A stretch of DNA of 64,000 bases from Pseudobythopirellula maris (lineage in GTDB: Bacteria; Planctomycetota; Planctomycetia; Pirellulales; Lacipirellulaceae): assembly GCF_007859945.1 (NCBI RefSeq), contig NZ_SJPQ01000001.1:1550001-1614000 (forward strand), written 5' to 3'. Below, one piece after another: positions 43,451 to 52,169 of the stretch. The translations under genes were made by a program, and so were the position numbers. Numbering within the stretch: position 1 is the first letter of the stretch; every line of letters begins with the position of its first letter. Under the pieces are notes generated by a model. It had not been told where the DNA came from, ran no database searches, and saw only the letters and a program-made list of their open reading frames with translations.

Positions 43451-44304
43451 GCGGGCGGCTGGCCGACACGGTTCGGGTCTCGCGGCCCGGCTTCTGGATC
43501 ACGCACCTTTGGTTCTACCTGCTGCCGCTAGGCGGACGCGACGTGCTCGCCCAGCCGGCATTCTGGCTGGGGGCGATCTACGCCACGGCGCCGCTCGGGC
43601 ATCTGCTCTACGGCTGGAACGACCTCGGCGACGAAGCGTCTGACCGCCTCAACCCACGCAAGGGCAACCTGCTGTTCGGCGCCAGGCCGAGCGACGAGGA
43701 GCGGCGCCACTTGCCGCGGAAGATGGCCTTGGTGCAGGCGCCTTTCTGGGCGTTGTTCCTGTGGCTCATCGGGCCAAAGTTTCTGCTCTGGGCCGCCGCC
43801 GCGTGCGCCGTGAATTGGGCCTACAACAACCACCCGCTACGGCTCAAGTCGAGACCGTTGTTTGACCTGGCGAACCAAACCGGTTACCTGCTGGTGTTCG
43901 TGCTGAGCAGTTGGCTCAACGAGGCGCCGCTGCTCGCCTGGCCCGCACAATTGTTCGGCGCCCTGTTCGCCATGCACTCTCACCTGCTGGGGCAGATCGC
44001 CGACGTCGAGCCCGACCGCGCGGCAGGGCGGCAGACCACCGCCGTTTGGCTCGGCGCCGCCGGGGCCAAGCTGCTGACCGCCGCGTTGCTGCTGGTCGAG
44101 GCGATGGTCGTGTGGCGGTGGTTCGACTGTGCGCCGCTCGCTTGGTTCCTCGCCCTGGCGGGCGCCGGCTTCGCCGCCGACCGCGTGCTGCGCGGCGGAC
44201 GGCTGGTCAGCGACCGCCAACTCGCCGTGGTGTTCATCGCCTGGAACATCGCCGCGGTGGCGAGCGCCTACTGGGTTTGGCGTGCGGCGGTTTTTGTAGA
44301 GTAA
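43444..44304 (+). CDS. UbiA-type prenyltransferase
   Basis: A 286-residue polytopic enzyme. The two Asp motifs are YGWNDLGDEASDRLNPRKG (NDxxDxxxD) and GQIADVEPDRAAGRQT (DxxxDxxxG). At least seven hydrophobic segments are visible. The family transfers prenyl groups to aromatic or other acceptors; here the substrate is unknown. Start GTG at 43444 overlaps the mutase stop, so the two are coupled. A dispersed inverted repeat follows the stop. Confidence 0.82.
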   Translation: MLGGRLADTVRVSRPGFWITHLWFYLLPLGGRDVLAQPAFWLGAIYATAPLGHLLYGWNDLGDEASDRLNPRKGNLLFGARPSDEERRHLPRKMALVQAPFWALFLWLIGPKFLLWAAAACAVNWAYNNHPLRLKSRPLFDLANQTGYLLVFVLSSWLNEAPLLAWPAQLFGALFAMHSHLLGQIADVEPDRAAGRQTTAVWLGAAGAKLLTAALLLVEAMVVWRWFDCAPLAWFLALAGAGFAADRVLRGGRLVSDRQLAVVFIAWNIAAVASAYWVWRAAVFVE

Positions 44305-44307
44305 CGA

Positions 44308-44389
44308 AATCCGAATGACGAACGACGAGCCCGACGGTCACGCCGACAGTCTGGTTTTCATCATTCCTGCTTCGTCATTCCGATTCTCA
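44308..44389. repeat. Inverted repeat with GAATGACGAA arms
   Basis: AATCCGAATGACGAA (44308-44322) pairs with TTCGTCATTCCGATT (44371-44385) with one mismatch. The right end (44371-44389) is shared with 6080-6098. It starts 4 bases after the UbiA stop codon. Confidence 0.6.
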
Positions 44390-45076
44390 CCACACGCCGC
44401 GCATCACGCGCCAAGGCGTCGCCCGCTGGTACTCGCGGTAGGCGTCGCCGCGGGAGCGGATCAACTGGGCTTCCTCCAGTGGAATGAAGCCAAGGAACGA
44501 GGCGCCGATCATCGCGCCGAAAAACGCTTGCCCCGCCTGCGGGTGGACCAAAAGCGAGGCGAGCCCCGTGCCAATAGCCGCCCGGTACATCGGGTGCCGC
44601 ACGCTGGCGTAAGCGCCCTCGGTCATCACCGGCGTCTCGGCGCCCACGGTGTGCGACAGCTCGGCGCCCGGCATGCCGAGCAGCTGGGCGAGTGCGTCGT
44701 AATTGGCGAACTCGAAGAAGCCAAACACGCCGATCAGCATTGCGCAGTAGCCGAGGAACCGCAGCCACTCGGGCGACTCGAACCCCGGCCCCGGCACGGG
44801 CCAGTGCAGGGCGTACACCGCCAGCCAAGTGACCACGGTCACCATGATGTAGATCTGTCGTTCGCCGAGCGAGCCCTCCGGCCGGCCGTAGAGCAGGCGT
44901 TTGCAGGTGGGCGTCATCATCACTAGGTGCACGGCGAAGAACACCCCGTACAGCAGCAAGTTGTAGAAGTAGTTGACCGCCGGCGCGGCGGCGTCGTAAC
45001 GAAAGCCCATGAAGAACGCCGCCATCAGCGTCATGAGGCCCATCAGGGCGAAGGGTCCGTAGAGTCTGGCGTACAT
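44387..45076 (-). CDS. ICMT/NnrU-like integral membrane methyltransferase-type protein
   Basis: A 229-residue protein with six or so membrane segments. The C-terminal part has GAYASVRHPMYRAAIG and LEEAQLIRSRGDAYREYQ, the signature of isoprenylcysteine carboxyl methyltransferase and phospholipid methyltransferase-like proteins (RHPxY...EE..L...G..Y..Y). NnrU proteins share the N-terminal half. The substrate cannot be assigned. Adjacent to a UbiA gene on the other strand, so a prenyl-lipid link is conceivable. Confidence 0.7.
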   Translation of the reverse strand: MYARLYGPFALMGLMTLMAAFFMGFRYDAAAPAVNYFYNLLLYGVFFAVHLVMMTPTCKRLLYGRPEGSLGERQIYIMVTVVTWLAVYALHWPVPGPGFESPEWLRFLGYCAMLIGVFGFFEFANYDALAQLLGMPGAELSHTVGAETPVMTEGAYASVRHPMYRAAIGTGLASLLVHPQAGQAFFGAMIGASFLGFIPLEEAQLIRSRGDAYREYQRATPWRVMRGVW

Positions 45077-45179
45077 GCGCGTATCGCTCCAATCACTGAG
45101 TGACGATGTGACGCCGATCCCCTAGTGGTCGGCGGGTGTTGTCGTGCCTGATACCCCGTACGCCGGCCCTCGGCGGCTG

Positions 45180-45758
45180 TTACGGAGGATCATTCCGCGG
45201 CGCGAGGCGCCGCACCTCTTCAGCAACTTGTGAGAACCGCGCCGCGAGTCCGTCGACCTCGTGGGGTGTCGCAACGTGGAAATCTTTGAAATCGAAGCCC
45301 GGCGCCACGTTGCAGCCCAGCAGCGCCCAGCCGAGAGAGGGGGTATCAGCCTCGCGGTCGGCGAGCCGACAAGCCTGCCAGGTGTTTCCCGGCACAATCG
45401 CCTGCGGCCGCTCGCCCGCGCGCAGATCGGGGCCAAGCCGCAGCTGCGTTGCTGCCCCTTCGGGCGGCAGGAGTAGCATCGCTACCGGGTCACCCGTGTA
45501 ATGGTGGAACACTTCGTCGCTCGGCAAGATGTGCCAGGCGGAGTGCTCCTCGGGGGTCATCAGGAAGTAGATCGTCGTGCTGGCGTTACGGGTCCCGTCG
45601 TAGTCGTCGGGCAGGCCCTCGGCGCCGAGCACCATCGGCGAGCGGAACGTCTCGTTGTAAAACCCCCCTTCCTCAGGCAAGGGGACGAGCCCCAGCAGGT
45701 CGATCACCTCCGAGGCGGTCATGGGAGTGTCGTTGGGAGCCTGTGACTTGTCAGTCAT
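45180..45758 (-). CDS. DUF985 cupin-fold protein
   Basis: A 192-residue protein with DUF985 signatures: GFYNETFRSP near the start, ASTTIYFLMTPEEHSAWHILPSDEVFHHYTGDP, QAIVPGNTWQACRL and GCNVAPGFDFKDF. Members are cupins, sometimes of the sugar epimerase type, mostly uncharacterised. ATG at 45756-45758 with GGAGG 6 bases upstream is the best start. It overlaps the upstream GGCT-like gene by 8 bases. Confidence 0.88.
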   Translation of the reverse strand: MTDKSQAPNDTPMTASEVIDLLGLVPLPEEGGFYNETFRSPMVLGAEGLPDDYDGTRNASTTIYFLMTPEEHSAWHILPSDEVFHHYTGDPVAMLLLPPEGAATQLRLGPDLRAGERPQAIVPGNTWQACRLADREADTPSLGWALLGCNVAPGFDFKDFHVATPHEVDGLAARFSQVAEEVRRLAPRNDPP

Positions 45759-46197
45759 TGCCATCCTCCATCCAGCAAAACCCGCCGAAACGGGCCTGAA
45801 AAGCGGCCAACGCCCCGCTGGCGACAAACCGTTCGAGCGTCCAAGCCTCGGTGGTGAGCTCGCCCTCACGCCCGGGCGCCATGAGGTACGCATCGGCCAT
45901 GAGACTCACGCCCGTGTTGCTCTCGACTCGGATCTCGAGGCGTTGGTATTGCGATCCCTCAAACCGATCGAGCCGCCGGAGCGCCTCGGCGTCGAGCCCC
46001 GAGTAAACGACGCCCGGCGTTGTTGCGCCCTTCTCAATGACGGCGCCGGGGTAGCCGGCGCCATGGACTCGGAAGGTGGCCAAGTCGTGCGCTACGGCCG
46101 GTGACGACGGGAACTCGCGGCCCACCACGTCGCGCCACACCTCGGCCACTTGCAGCGTGCCGTACGTGAACAGGCGGGTCGGCGGCATCGCGGTCAT
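45751..46197 (-). CDS. Gamma-glutamylcyclotransferase-like (AIG2-like) protein
   Basis: A 148-residue protein of the GGCT-like fold. The N-terminal LFTYGTLQ is the family substrate loop; GVVYSGLDAEALRRLDRFEG carries the usual acidic catalytic region (Glu near 77). It may cleave gamma-glutamylamines. Start ATG at 46195-46197 or 46186-46188. It is coupled by overlap to the DUF985 gene downstream and lies just below ppx/gppA. Confidence 0.82.
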   Translation of the reverse strand: MTAMPPTRLFTYGTLQVAEVWRDVVGREFPSSPAVAHDLATFRVHGAGYPGAVIEKGATTPGVVYSGLDAEALRRLDRFEGSQYQRLEIRVESNTGVSLMADAYLMAPGREGELTTEAWTLERFVASGALAAFQARFGGFCWMEDGND

Positions 46198-46208
46198 CTT
46201 TGAGGGGC

Positions 46209-47798
46209 TTATTTTTCGGCGGCGAAGTAAACCGGCCGGCCGAACACCCGCTCGAACAAGTCGACCTTCCGCCTTGCGGCCCACAGGTCGACCTCGGCGT
46301 CGCCGGTCGAGCGGACCGTCACTTCCACGCCGCCCGCCTTCACGTTGCAACGCACGTCGTTCACGTGCTGCTGGTGCGTGCGGTCGAGCGCCAGGGCGAG
46401 CCGCAAGATCGCGGCCATCTTGGCCACGCGGTCTTGGTCCTCGTCGTTGAGCTGCTTGTACTCGCGGTGCTTCTGCTTCGGGCGCGAGCCGCGGTGGTAG
46501 CGGGCCGTGCAGGCCACGAGCATCAGCTCACGTCGCTCGAAGCCGGGCAGGTCGCTGTTGCGGATCAGCTGATAACTGTGCTTGTGGTGCTTGTCGAAGT
46601 TGATCAGGTAGCCCACGTTGGCCAAGATCGCCGCGGTTTCGATCAGCTCGCGGTCGGCGGGGTCGAGCCCCAGAGGCTCGGCCAGCTCGGCGTGCAGCTT
46701 GCCCGCCAGCCGCGCCGCTTGGCGGGCGTGGGGCAGGTCGACGCCGCAGTTCTCGGCAAGCCGCTCCACGGCGGCACGCGACTGTTCGGGGGTGATCGCC
46801 TCGCTCGGCGAGCTGAGCTCGCGGAGCATCTCCAGCAGCAGGCCGTCGCGCACGCCGCCGGTGTGGACCTGCACCACGTTCACGTTCAGCCGCCGCATGA
46901 TCTGCTCGATCACCAGCAAGCCGGCGACGATGATGTCGGCCCGCCGCGGGTTGAGGCCCGTCATCTTGCCGCGCTCCTCGAGCTTCATCTTCGCCAGGTC
47001 GCTCACCAGGTGGTCGACCTCGGCCAAAGTGGTGCGGTAGCCGCGCACGGTTGGCTCTTCGGCGCCCTCGCGGGCGAGCAGCATCGACGCCATCGCCGTG
47101 AACGTCCCCCCCGTGCCGTAAAGCATCGAGGGAACGAACGGCGGCTTCTTCACTTGCTTGTCGAGGTCGCGGTCGATCTGCTTGCGGGCCCGGTCGAGGT
47201 CCTTCTTGCTCATCTCCTCGCCGAGCTTGCACCGCTCGGTCAAACGCACCGCGCCGAGCCGCGTGGCGTAGACCTCGTCGACCAGCCCCGCCGAGGCCAT
47301 GACGATCTCGGTGCTGCCGCCGCCGATGTCGGCGATCGCCACCTGCTTGCCGGCCACGTCAAAAGCACGGGCCACGCTCATGAACGCCAGCCGCGCCTCC
47401 TCGCGGGCCGAGATCACCTCGACCGTCACACCGGTCTCGGCCTTCACCCGCTCGCAGAACTCGGCGCCGTTCTCGGCGTCACGCACCGCGCTAGTGGCGA
47501 TGGCCCGCAGCCGCTCGGCGCCGTAGCCGCGGGCGATCGAGACAAAGTTCTTGAGCGCGCCGAGCGACTCGGCCATCGTATCGGGATCGAGTTCACCTGT
47601 TGCGGCGAGCGAAGCCGCCAGCCGGGTGTTCTCTCGCTCCTCGTCGATCACCCGGTAACCGCTCGGCGTCGACTCGGCCACCACGAGCCGCACGCTGTTC
47701 GAGCCGATGTCGATCGCGGCGATCTTGGCCTCGGCCAAGGGCGCCCTCTCGGGTTCGGCCGGGCCAGCGAGGGTCGGTGTTGGTGCGCTGTCTGTCAT
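46209..47798 (-). CDS. Ppx/GppA phosphatase with C-terminal HD-like domain
   Basis: A 529-residue exopolyphosphatase/pppGpp phosphatase. The ASKHA ATP/phosphate loops are AAIDIGSNSVRLVV (about 26-39) and IADIGGGSTEIV (about 155-166); later YGTGGTFTAM. The C-terminal half (about 310-500) is an HD-like helical domain with ETAAILANVGYLINFDKHHKHSYQLI. Members degrade polyphosphate or pppGpp. ATG at 47796-47798 is preferred; an ATG three codons upstream is possible. It is directly upstream of the GGCT/DUF985 genes. Confidence 0.9.
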   Translation of the reverse strand: MTDSAPTPTLAGPAEPERAPLAEAKIAAIDIGSNSVRLVVAESTPSGYRVIDEERENTRLAASLAATGELDPDTMAESLGALKNFVSIARGYGAERLRAIATSAVRDAENGAEFCERVKAETGVTVEVISAREEARLAFMSVARAFDVAGKQVAIADIGGGSTEIVMASAGLVDEVYATRLGAVRLTERCKLGEEMSKKDLDRARKQIDRDLDKQVKKPPFVPSMLYGTGGTFTAMASMLLAREGAEEPTVRGYRTTLAEVDHLVSDLAKMKLEERGKMTGLNPRRADIIVAGLLVIEQIMRRLNVNVVQVHTGGVRDGLLLEMLRELSSPSEAITPEQSRAAVERLAENCGVDLPHARQAARLAGKLHAELAEPLGLDPADRELIETAAILANVGYLINFDKHHKHSYQLIRNSDLPGFERRELMLVACTARYHRGSRPKQKHREYKQLNDEDQDRVAKMAAILRLALALDRTHQQHVNDVRCNVKAGGVEVTVRSTGDAEVDLWAARRKVDLFERVFGRPVYFAAEK

Positions 47799-48176
47799 CG
47801 GCCTCATGATCGGAAGCGTCGCCCCGGCTGTAAAGCCAAGGCGGCGAATCTAGCACAGTTTTTTACGCCTAGAGCTGTTCGAATGTGGGAGGCGTCTCCG
47901 ACGCCGATATCGGCATGTCGGGCGTTAACTCCCGCAGCGCGTTGTCGGCCTCGCACAGCCTTCTCGATCCGTGCGAACGAGGCGCCACTCCGCCCTCTCG
48001 CTGCAACCCGCACGATCGGCTGGCTCCGCCCGTGCCCCGCTGCGGTCTCCTCCGGGCAAACGGCTTACTTCCCCTCCCATCGCCAGTTAGAATCGGAGCC
48101 TCGTCAACCGAGCGCCGCGGCGCCGGGGCTTCTCCCTTCTCCCTTCTCCTCTCTCACCCCTCCTTTCTAAAAAATC
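47799..48176. other. Divergent intergenic region ppx/symporter with repeat
   Basis: 378 bases. It contains a second copy of the GTGGGAGGCGTCTCCGA element (47884-47907), followed by the small palindrome GCCGATATCGGC. No gene or riboswitch is visible. Confidence 0.4.
47884..47907 (+). repeat. Dispersed GTGGGAGGCGTCTCCGA element
   Basis: 24 bases identical, bar one position, to the reverse complement of 10858-10881. Confidence 0.65.
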
Positions 48177-50201
48177 ATGGCGGCTATCGACCTCGTAGTG
48201 TTCGTCGGCTTCATCGTGGCGGTGATCGGCATCGGCCTCTGGAAGAGCAGAGATGAGAAGTCCGAGGGTGAGAAGGGGGCGGCCGACTACTTCCTTGCCG
48301 GCCGCGGATTGACCTGGTGGCTGGTCGGTTTCTCGCTGATCGCGGCCAACATCAGCACCGAACAGTTCGTTGGCATGAGCGGCTCGGCGGCCAACTGGCT
48401 CGGCATGGCGATCGCCAGCTACGAGTGGATGGCCGCCATCACGCTGGTCGTCGTAGCCTTCGTCTTCTTGCCCACGTTCCTTAAGAGCGGCATCTACACG
48501 ATCCCCGAGTTCCTCGAGTACCGCTACAACGCCTTCGCCCGCACCGTGATGGCCGTCTTCTCGCTGCTCGTGCTGGTCTTGGTGCCGACCGTGACGGTCA
48601 TCTTCTCCGGCGCCAAGGTCATCACGGCCAACTTCCAGGGCCTGGAGTGGGCCGGCATCGAGTTCGGCAACGTGACGCACGGCTGCTACCTGATCGGCAC
48701 GCTGGGCGCCATCTACGTGTTCGCCGGCGGCCTGAAGGCGTGCGCCTGGGCCGACGTGATCCAGGGCGCCGCGCTCGTCATCGGCGGGGCGATCATCGCC
48801 TGGAGCGCCTTTGCCGCGCTCGACAACGCCGACCCCGCCGACCTGATCCAGACCGCCCGCAGTTCCGAAGTGACGGTCGAGGAGATCGCCGAGGCGTCGC
48901 CCATCGAGCGGTTCGTCAAACTTAACGAGGGGGACCTTCCCGAGGGCAAGCTGCACATGGTCCGCGGCGTCGAGGACCCTGAGATTCCTTGGACCGCGCT
49001 GGTCGTCGGCCTGTGGATCCCCAACTTCTTCTACTGGGGCCTCAACCAGTACATCACGCAGCGGACGCTCGGCTCGAAGTCCTTGGCCGAGGGCCAACGC
49101 GGCGTGGTGTTCGCGGCGTTCCTCAAGCTGATCATCCCGTTCGTTGTCGTGATCCCCGGCATCCTGGCGTACAACCTCTTCAGCGGCGACCTGCAGACCG
49201 ACGCCATTAACCGTAACGCGCTGGTCGTGGCCAAGAACTCGCCCGATTTCTACGCCACGCTCCCCGACGCGGTGAAGCCGGCCGACGACGCCGAGCGCAA
49301 CGGCAATCTGTTGGACCGGATCCAGGGCTACTTGGACTCGACCGAAGCGGCCGCCAAGCCGACCGTCTACGGCTTTGAAGAGGCTTACGCCGAACTCTAC
49401 CCTGACGCCGCCGAGCGGTTTGTCGATCACAACCGCTCGGTCCTGGGTGATGTGGCTACGGACGAGGACGCCGGGGGATTGGCCGCCACTGCGGCCGCCC
49501 AGGCAGCGGTGGCAGGCCGCGACACCGAGTCGTACTCCGTCGAGACCTTGGTCGACCATGACTACGACAACGCCTTCCCCACGCTGATCCGTGAGCTGCT
49601 GCCCAAGGGGAACGGCCTGAAGGGCTTTGTGCTGGCGGCGATGTTCGGCGCCGTGGTGAGCTCGCTCGCTTCGATGCTCAACTCGGCCTCGACGATCGCC
49701 ACGATGGACCTCTACCGCAAGATCGCGCCCGGCGCCTCGCAGGCGTCGCTCGTAGCGATTGGCCGGTTCTTCATCGTGCTGTTCGTCGGCGTGGCGATGT
49801 ACCTGGCGCCCATGCTTCAAGGGCCGGAGTTGGGGGGCGTGTTCAAGTACGTCCAAGAGTTCCAGGGCTTCATCTCGCCCGGCATCCTGGCGATCTTCCT
49901 GTTCGGCCTGCTCGTGCACCGGGCGCCGCGGATGGTCGGCACCGTGGGATTGGCCCTCAACCCGTTCCTGTACGGGTACCTCAAGGTCTATCACTCGGAG
50001 ATGGCGTTCCTCAACCGCATGGCGATCTGCTTCGGCGTGATCCTGGCGGTGCTGGCCGTGCTGACCGCGCTGTTCCCGCTCAAGGAGCCGGTCGAGCTGC
50101 CGGTGAACGAGGAGATGGACGTCACCGGCTCGCCGGGGGCGAAGCTCGCCGGCATCGGCGTGGTGGTGCTGACGCTCGTGCTCTACGCGGTTTTCTGGTG
50201 A
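48177..50201 (+). CDS. Sodium:solute symporter (SSS) with large insert
   Basis: A 674-residue transporter with about 14 hydrophobic segments. SSS marks are DYFLAGRGLTWWLVGFSLIAANISTEQ and a late GFVLAAMFGAVVSSLASMLNSASTIATMD sodium-site helix. The substrate is likely a sugar or related solute (SGLT-like subgroup). Two hydrophilic inserts, at about 215-270 and 335-455, are longer than usual and would lie outside the bilayer. There is no Shine-Dalgarno before the ATG; AAAAAATC precedes it. Confidence 0.85.
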   Translation: MAAIDLVVFVGFIVAVIGIGLWKSRDEKSEGEKGAADYFLAGRGLTWWLVGFSLIAANISTEQFVGMSGSAANWLGMAIASYEWMAAITLVVVAFVFLPTFLKSGIYTIPEFLEYRYNAFARTVMAVFSLLVLVLVPTVTVIFSGAKVITANFQGLEWAGIEFGNVTHGCYLIGTLGAIYVFAGGLKACAWADVIQGAALVIGGAIIAWSAFAALDNADPADLIQTARSSEVTVEEIAEASPIERFVKLNEGDLPEGKLHMVRGVEDPEIPWTALVVGLWIPNFFYWGLNQYITQRTLGSKSLAEGQRGVVFAAFLKLIIPFVVVIPGILAYNLFSGDLQTDAINRNALVVAKNSPDFYATLPDAVKPADDAERNGNLLDRIQGYLDSTEAAAKPTVYGFEEAYAELYPDAAERFVDHNRSVLGDVATDEDAGGLAATAAAQAAVAGRDTESYSVETLVDHDYDNAFPTLIRELLPKGNGLKGFVLAAMFGAVVSSLASMLNSASTIATMDLYRKIAPGASQASLVAIGRFFIVLFVGVAMYLAPMLQGPELGGVFKYVQEFQGFISPGILAIFLFGLLVHRAPRMVGTVGLALNPFLYGYLKVYHSEMAFLNRMAICFGVILAVLAVLTALFPLKEPVELPVNEEMDVTGSPGAKLAGIGVVVLTLVLYAVFW

Positions 50202-50211
50202 GGTTGGCCCC

Positions 50212-50640
50212 ATGAATCTTGAAGATCCGATCGCGGCGTTCAACGCCGCAGACAACTTTGAGGCGGCTCATGTCGCCGAGTTGCTGTCGGCCAAGGGGGT
50301 TCCCGCCCAGGTCATCGAAGACACCTCGATGGAGGTCTTCGGTTTTATCAGCGGGGCGCCCCGGGTCATGAATCCACAAGTGTGGGTCAGCCGGCAGCAC
50401 AAGAATCGCGCCGCGGAGCTTCTGAACGAATACCGCCAACGGAAGGCGGCCGAAGCCTCCCCGCCGCAGCACGCCGATGGCGCCACCATCAGTGCTCAGT
50501 GCGAAGAGTGCAGCCGCTTGTCGATGTTCCCTGCTTCGCTCGACGGCACCACGCAGCTGTGCCAGTACTGCAAAGCACACGTCGATGTCGGCCTGCTGGA
50601 TTGGGCCGACGTGGACTTCGGCGAGCCGGAAGACGACTGA
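50212..50640 (+). CDS. DUF2007 protein with zinc-ribbon end
   Basis: A 142-residue protein. Residues 10-78 match the DUF2007 'putative signal transducing' fold (NFEAAHVAELLSAKGVPAQVIED, WVSRQHKNRAAELLNEY). Residues 97-120 form a zinc ribbon with Cys97, Cys100, Cys117 and Cys120 (CEEC..., CQYC). An acidic tail follows. It begins 10 bases after the symporter stop and is probably co-transcribed, so it may regulate the transporter. Confidence 0.78.
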   Translation: MNLEDPIAAFNAADNFEAAHVAELLSAKGVPAQVIEDTSMEVFGFISGAPRVMNPQVWVSRQHKNRAAELLNEYRQRKAAEASPPQHADGATISAQCEECSRLSMFPASLDGTTQLCQYCKAHVDVGLLDWADVDFGEPEDD

Positions 50641-50695
50641 TGCGGCGCCACCGGGCTGCTTAGCCACGCACTGTAGGGACCACCTCGGTGGCGGC

Positions 50696-51101
50696 GGGTG
50701 GCTGGGGTCGGAGCCGCAGGCGTAGCCCCCAGCAGCCAGCAAGTTGAGACTGCTTCCTTGATTCTCCGGGGGCTTCGCTTCGCTGCGACCCCGGCCACCC
50801 TGTCCCCCGGCGGATGGGCGTGTACCCAGGGCCGGAACGCCGCGGAGGGCGTTCCCTACAGGGGTCGAATCGGCACAATGGTTTCTATGCCCCTACCGCG
50901 ACGGGTGGCTGGGATCGGAGCCGCAGGCGTAGCCCCCAGCAGCCAGCAAGTTGAGACTGCTTCCTTGATTCTCCGGGAGCTTCGCTGCGACCCCGGCCAC
51001 CCTGTCCCTCGGCGGATGGGCGTGTACCCAGGGCCGGAACGCCGCGGAGGGCGTTCCCTACAGGCGGTGATTGGGCACAATGGTCTTTATGCCGCTGCCG
51101 C
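50696..51101 (+). repeat. Tandem ~207-bp duplication upstream of the DHODH-like gene
   Basis: 50696-50902 and 50903-51101 are near-identical direct copies with a few substitutions and a 5-base indel. Each contains GGAACGCCGCGGAGGGCG and ends in CACAATGGT..TTATGCC or its diverged form. The second copy supplies the start codon region of the DHODH-like gene (ATGCCGCTGCCGCG at 51089); the first has a matching pseudo-start ATGCCCCTACCGCG at 50887. Confidence 0.85.
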
Positions 51102-52117
51102 GCTACGACATCTCGAAGAGCTACGACTGGAACTACGACCACCCGCCGACGCACGCCCCCACCGGCGAGCCGGGGGTGCCGGGCGTTTGGTCGTTCTGCC
51201 GGCAGCGCGTCGCGTCGCCGCTCGGCGTAGCGGCGGGGCCGCTGCTCAATGGGGCGTGGTGCCTTTACTACGCGACGCTCGGCTTCGACGTCGTGACGTA
51301 CAAGACCGTGCGGAGCCGCGAGCGGGCCTGCTACCCCACGCCGAACCTGTTGCCCGTGCAAACCGGCTCCTTGGCGGGGGGCGAGACCGACCTGTCCGCC
51401 TCAGAGCAGATGGGGGGCAGCTGGGCGATCTCGTTCGGCATGCCGTCCAAGCCGCCCGAGGTGTGGACAGCCGATGTCCAGGCGACCCGCCGGCGGCTGC
51501 CGAAGCGGGTGCGGCTGTCGGTTTCGGTCGTCGCCTCGGCCGAGCCCGATTGGCCTATCGAACAGGTCGCCGACGACTACGCCGAGTGCGCTCGCATGGC
51601 AGCCGAGGCGGGCGCCGACGCGATCGAGGTCAATCTGTCGTGCCCCAACGTCACGTCGTGCGACGGGCAGCTCTACCAGAACCCCCGGCACGCGACGCTC
51701 GTGGCCGAGCGCACCCGCGCGGCGATCGGCGAGCTGCCGCTCGTCTGCAAGATCGGTCACTTTGCTGAGGACGACGACACGCCGGGCCGGCTGATGGACG
51801 CCCTCGCCCCGCACGCCGACGCCGTGGCGACGACCAACTGCGTGGCCGCCACGGTGCGCGGCGCCTTCGGCGGCCAGCCGCGCGGCATCGGCGGCTCGGC
51901 GATCTTGGAAGCCTCGGTCCGCCAGGTCGAACGGCTCGCCGGGCACGCCGCGCGGCAGGGCTACGACCTGCGTGTGATCGGCGTGGGGGGCGTGTCGACC
52001 GCGGCCGACGTGCGGCGCTACCTGTCGGCCGGCGCCGAGATGACGCACCTGGCCACCGCTTTGATGGTCGACCCCGAGGTGGGGCTGCGGATCCGGTCGG
52101 ACCTCTCGACGCCGTGA
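51089..52117 (+). CDS. Dihydroorotate dehydrogenase-like oxidoreductase
   Basis: A 342-residue FMN TIM-barrel protein of the DHODH family. The core is SPLGVAAGPLLNG (residues about 43-55), YKTVRSRER (FMN phosphate), VNLSCPN (181-187), and VIGVGGVSTAADVRRYLSAGAEM near the C-terminus. It is a divergent member; whether it makes orotate or reduces another substrate is unclear. The ATG at 51089 lies in the second copy of a tandem duplication; an upstream ATG/GTG would use duplicated sequence. Confidence 0.75.
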   Translation: MPLPRYDISKSYDWNYDHPPTHAPTGEPGVPGVWSFCRQRVASPLGVAAGPLLNGAWCLYYATLGFDVVTYKTVRSRERACYPTPNLLPVQTGSLAGGETDLSASEQMGGSWAISFGMPSKPPEVWTADVQATRRRLPKRVRLSVSVVASAEPDWPIEQVADDYAECARMAAEAGADAIEVNLSCPNVTSCDGQLYQNPRHATLVAERTRAAIGELPLVCKIGHFAEDDDTPGRLMDALAPHADAVATTNCVAATVRGAFGGQPRGIGGSAILEASVRQVERLAGHAARQGYDLRVIGVGGVSTAADVRRYLSAGAEMTHLATALMVDPEVGLRIRSDLSTP

Positions 52118-52169
52118 GCGCGCGTATTCCCCTCTCCGGAAGGGGGAGGGGGGTTACGTCCGACACTTC

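Noticed and set aside
48087-50255. 722-codon minus-strand open frame over the symporter
   Set aside because: Antisense shadow of a clear sodium:solute symporter gene; no independent evidence.
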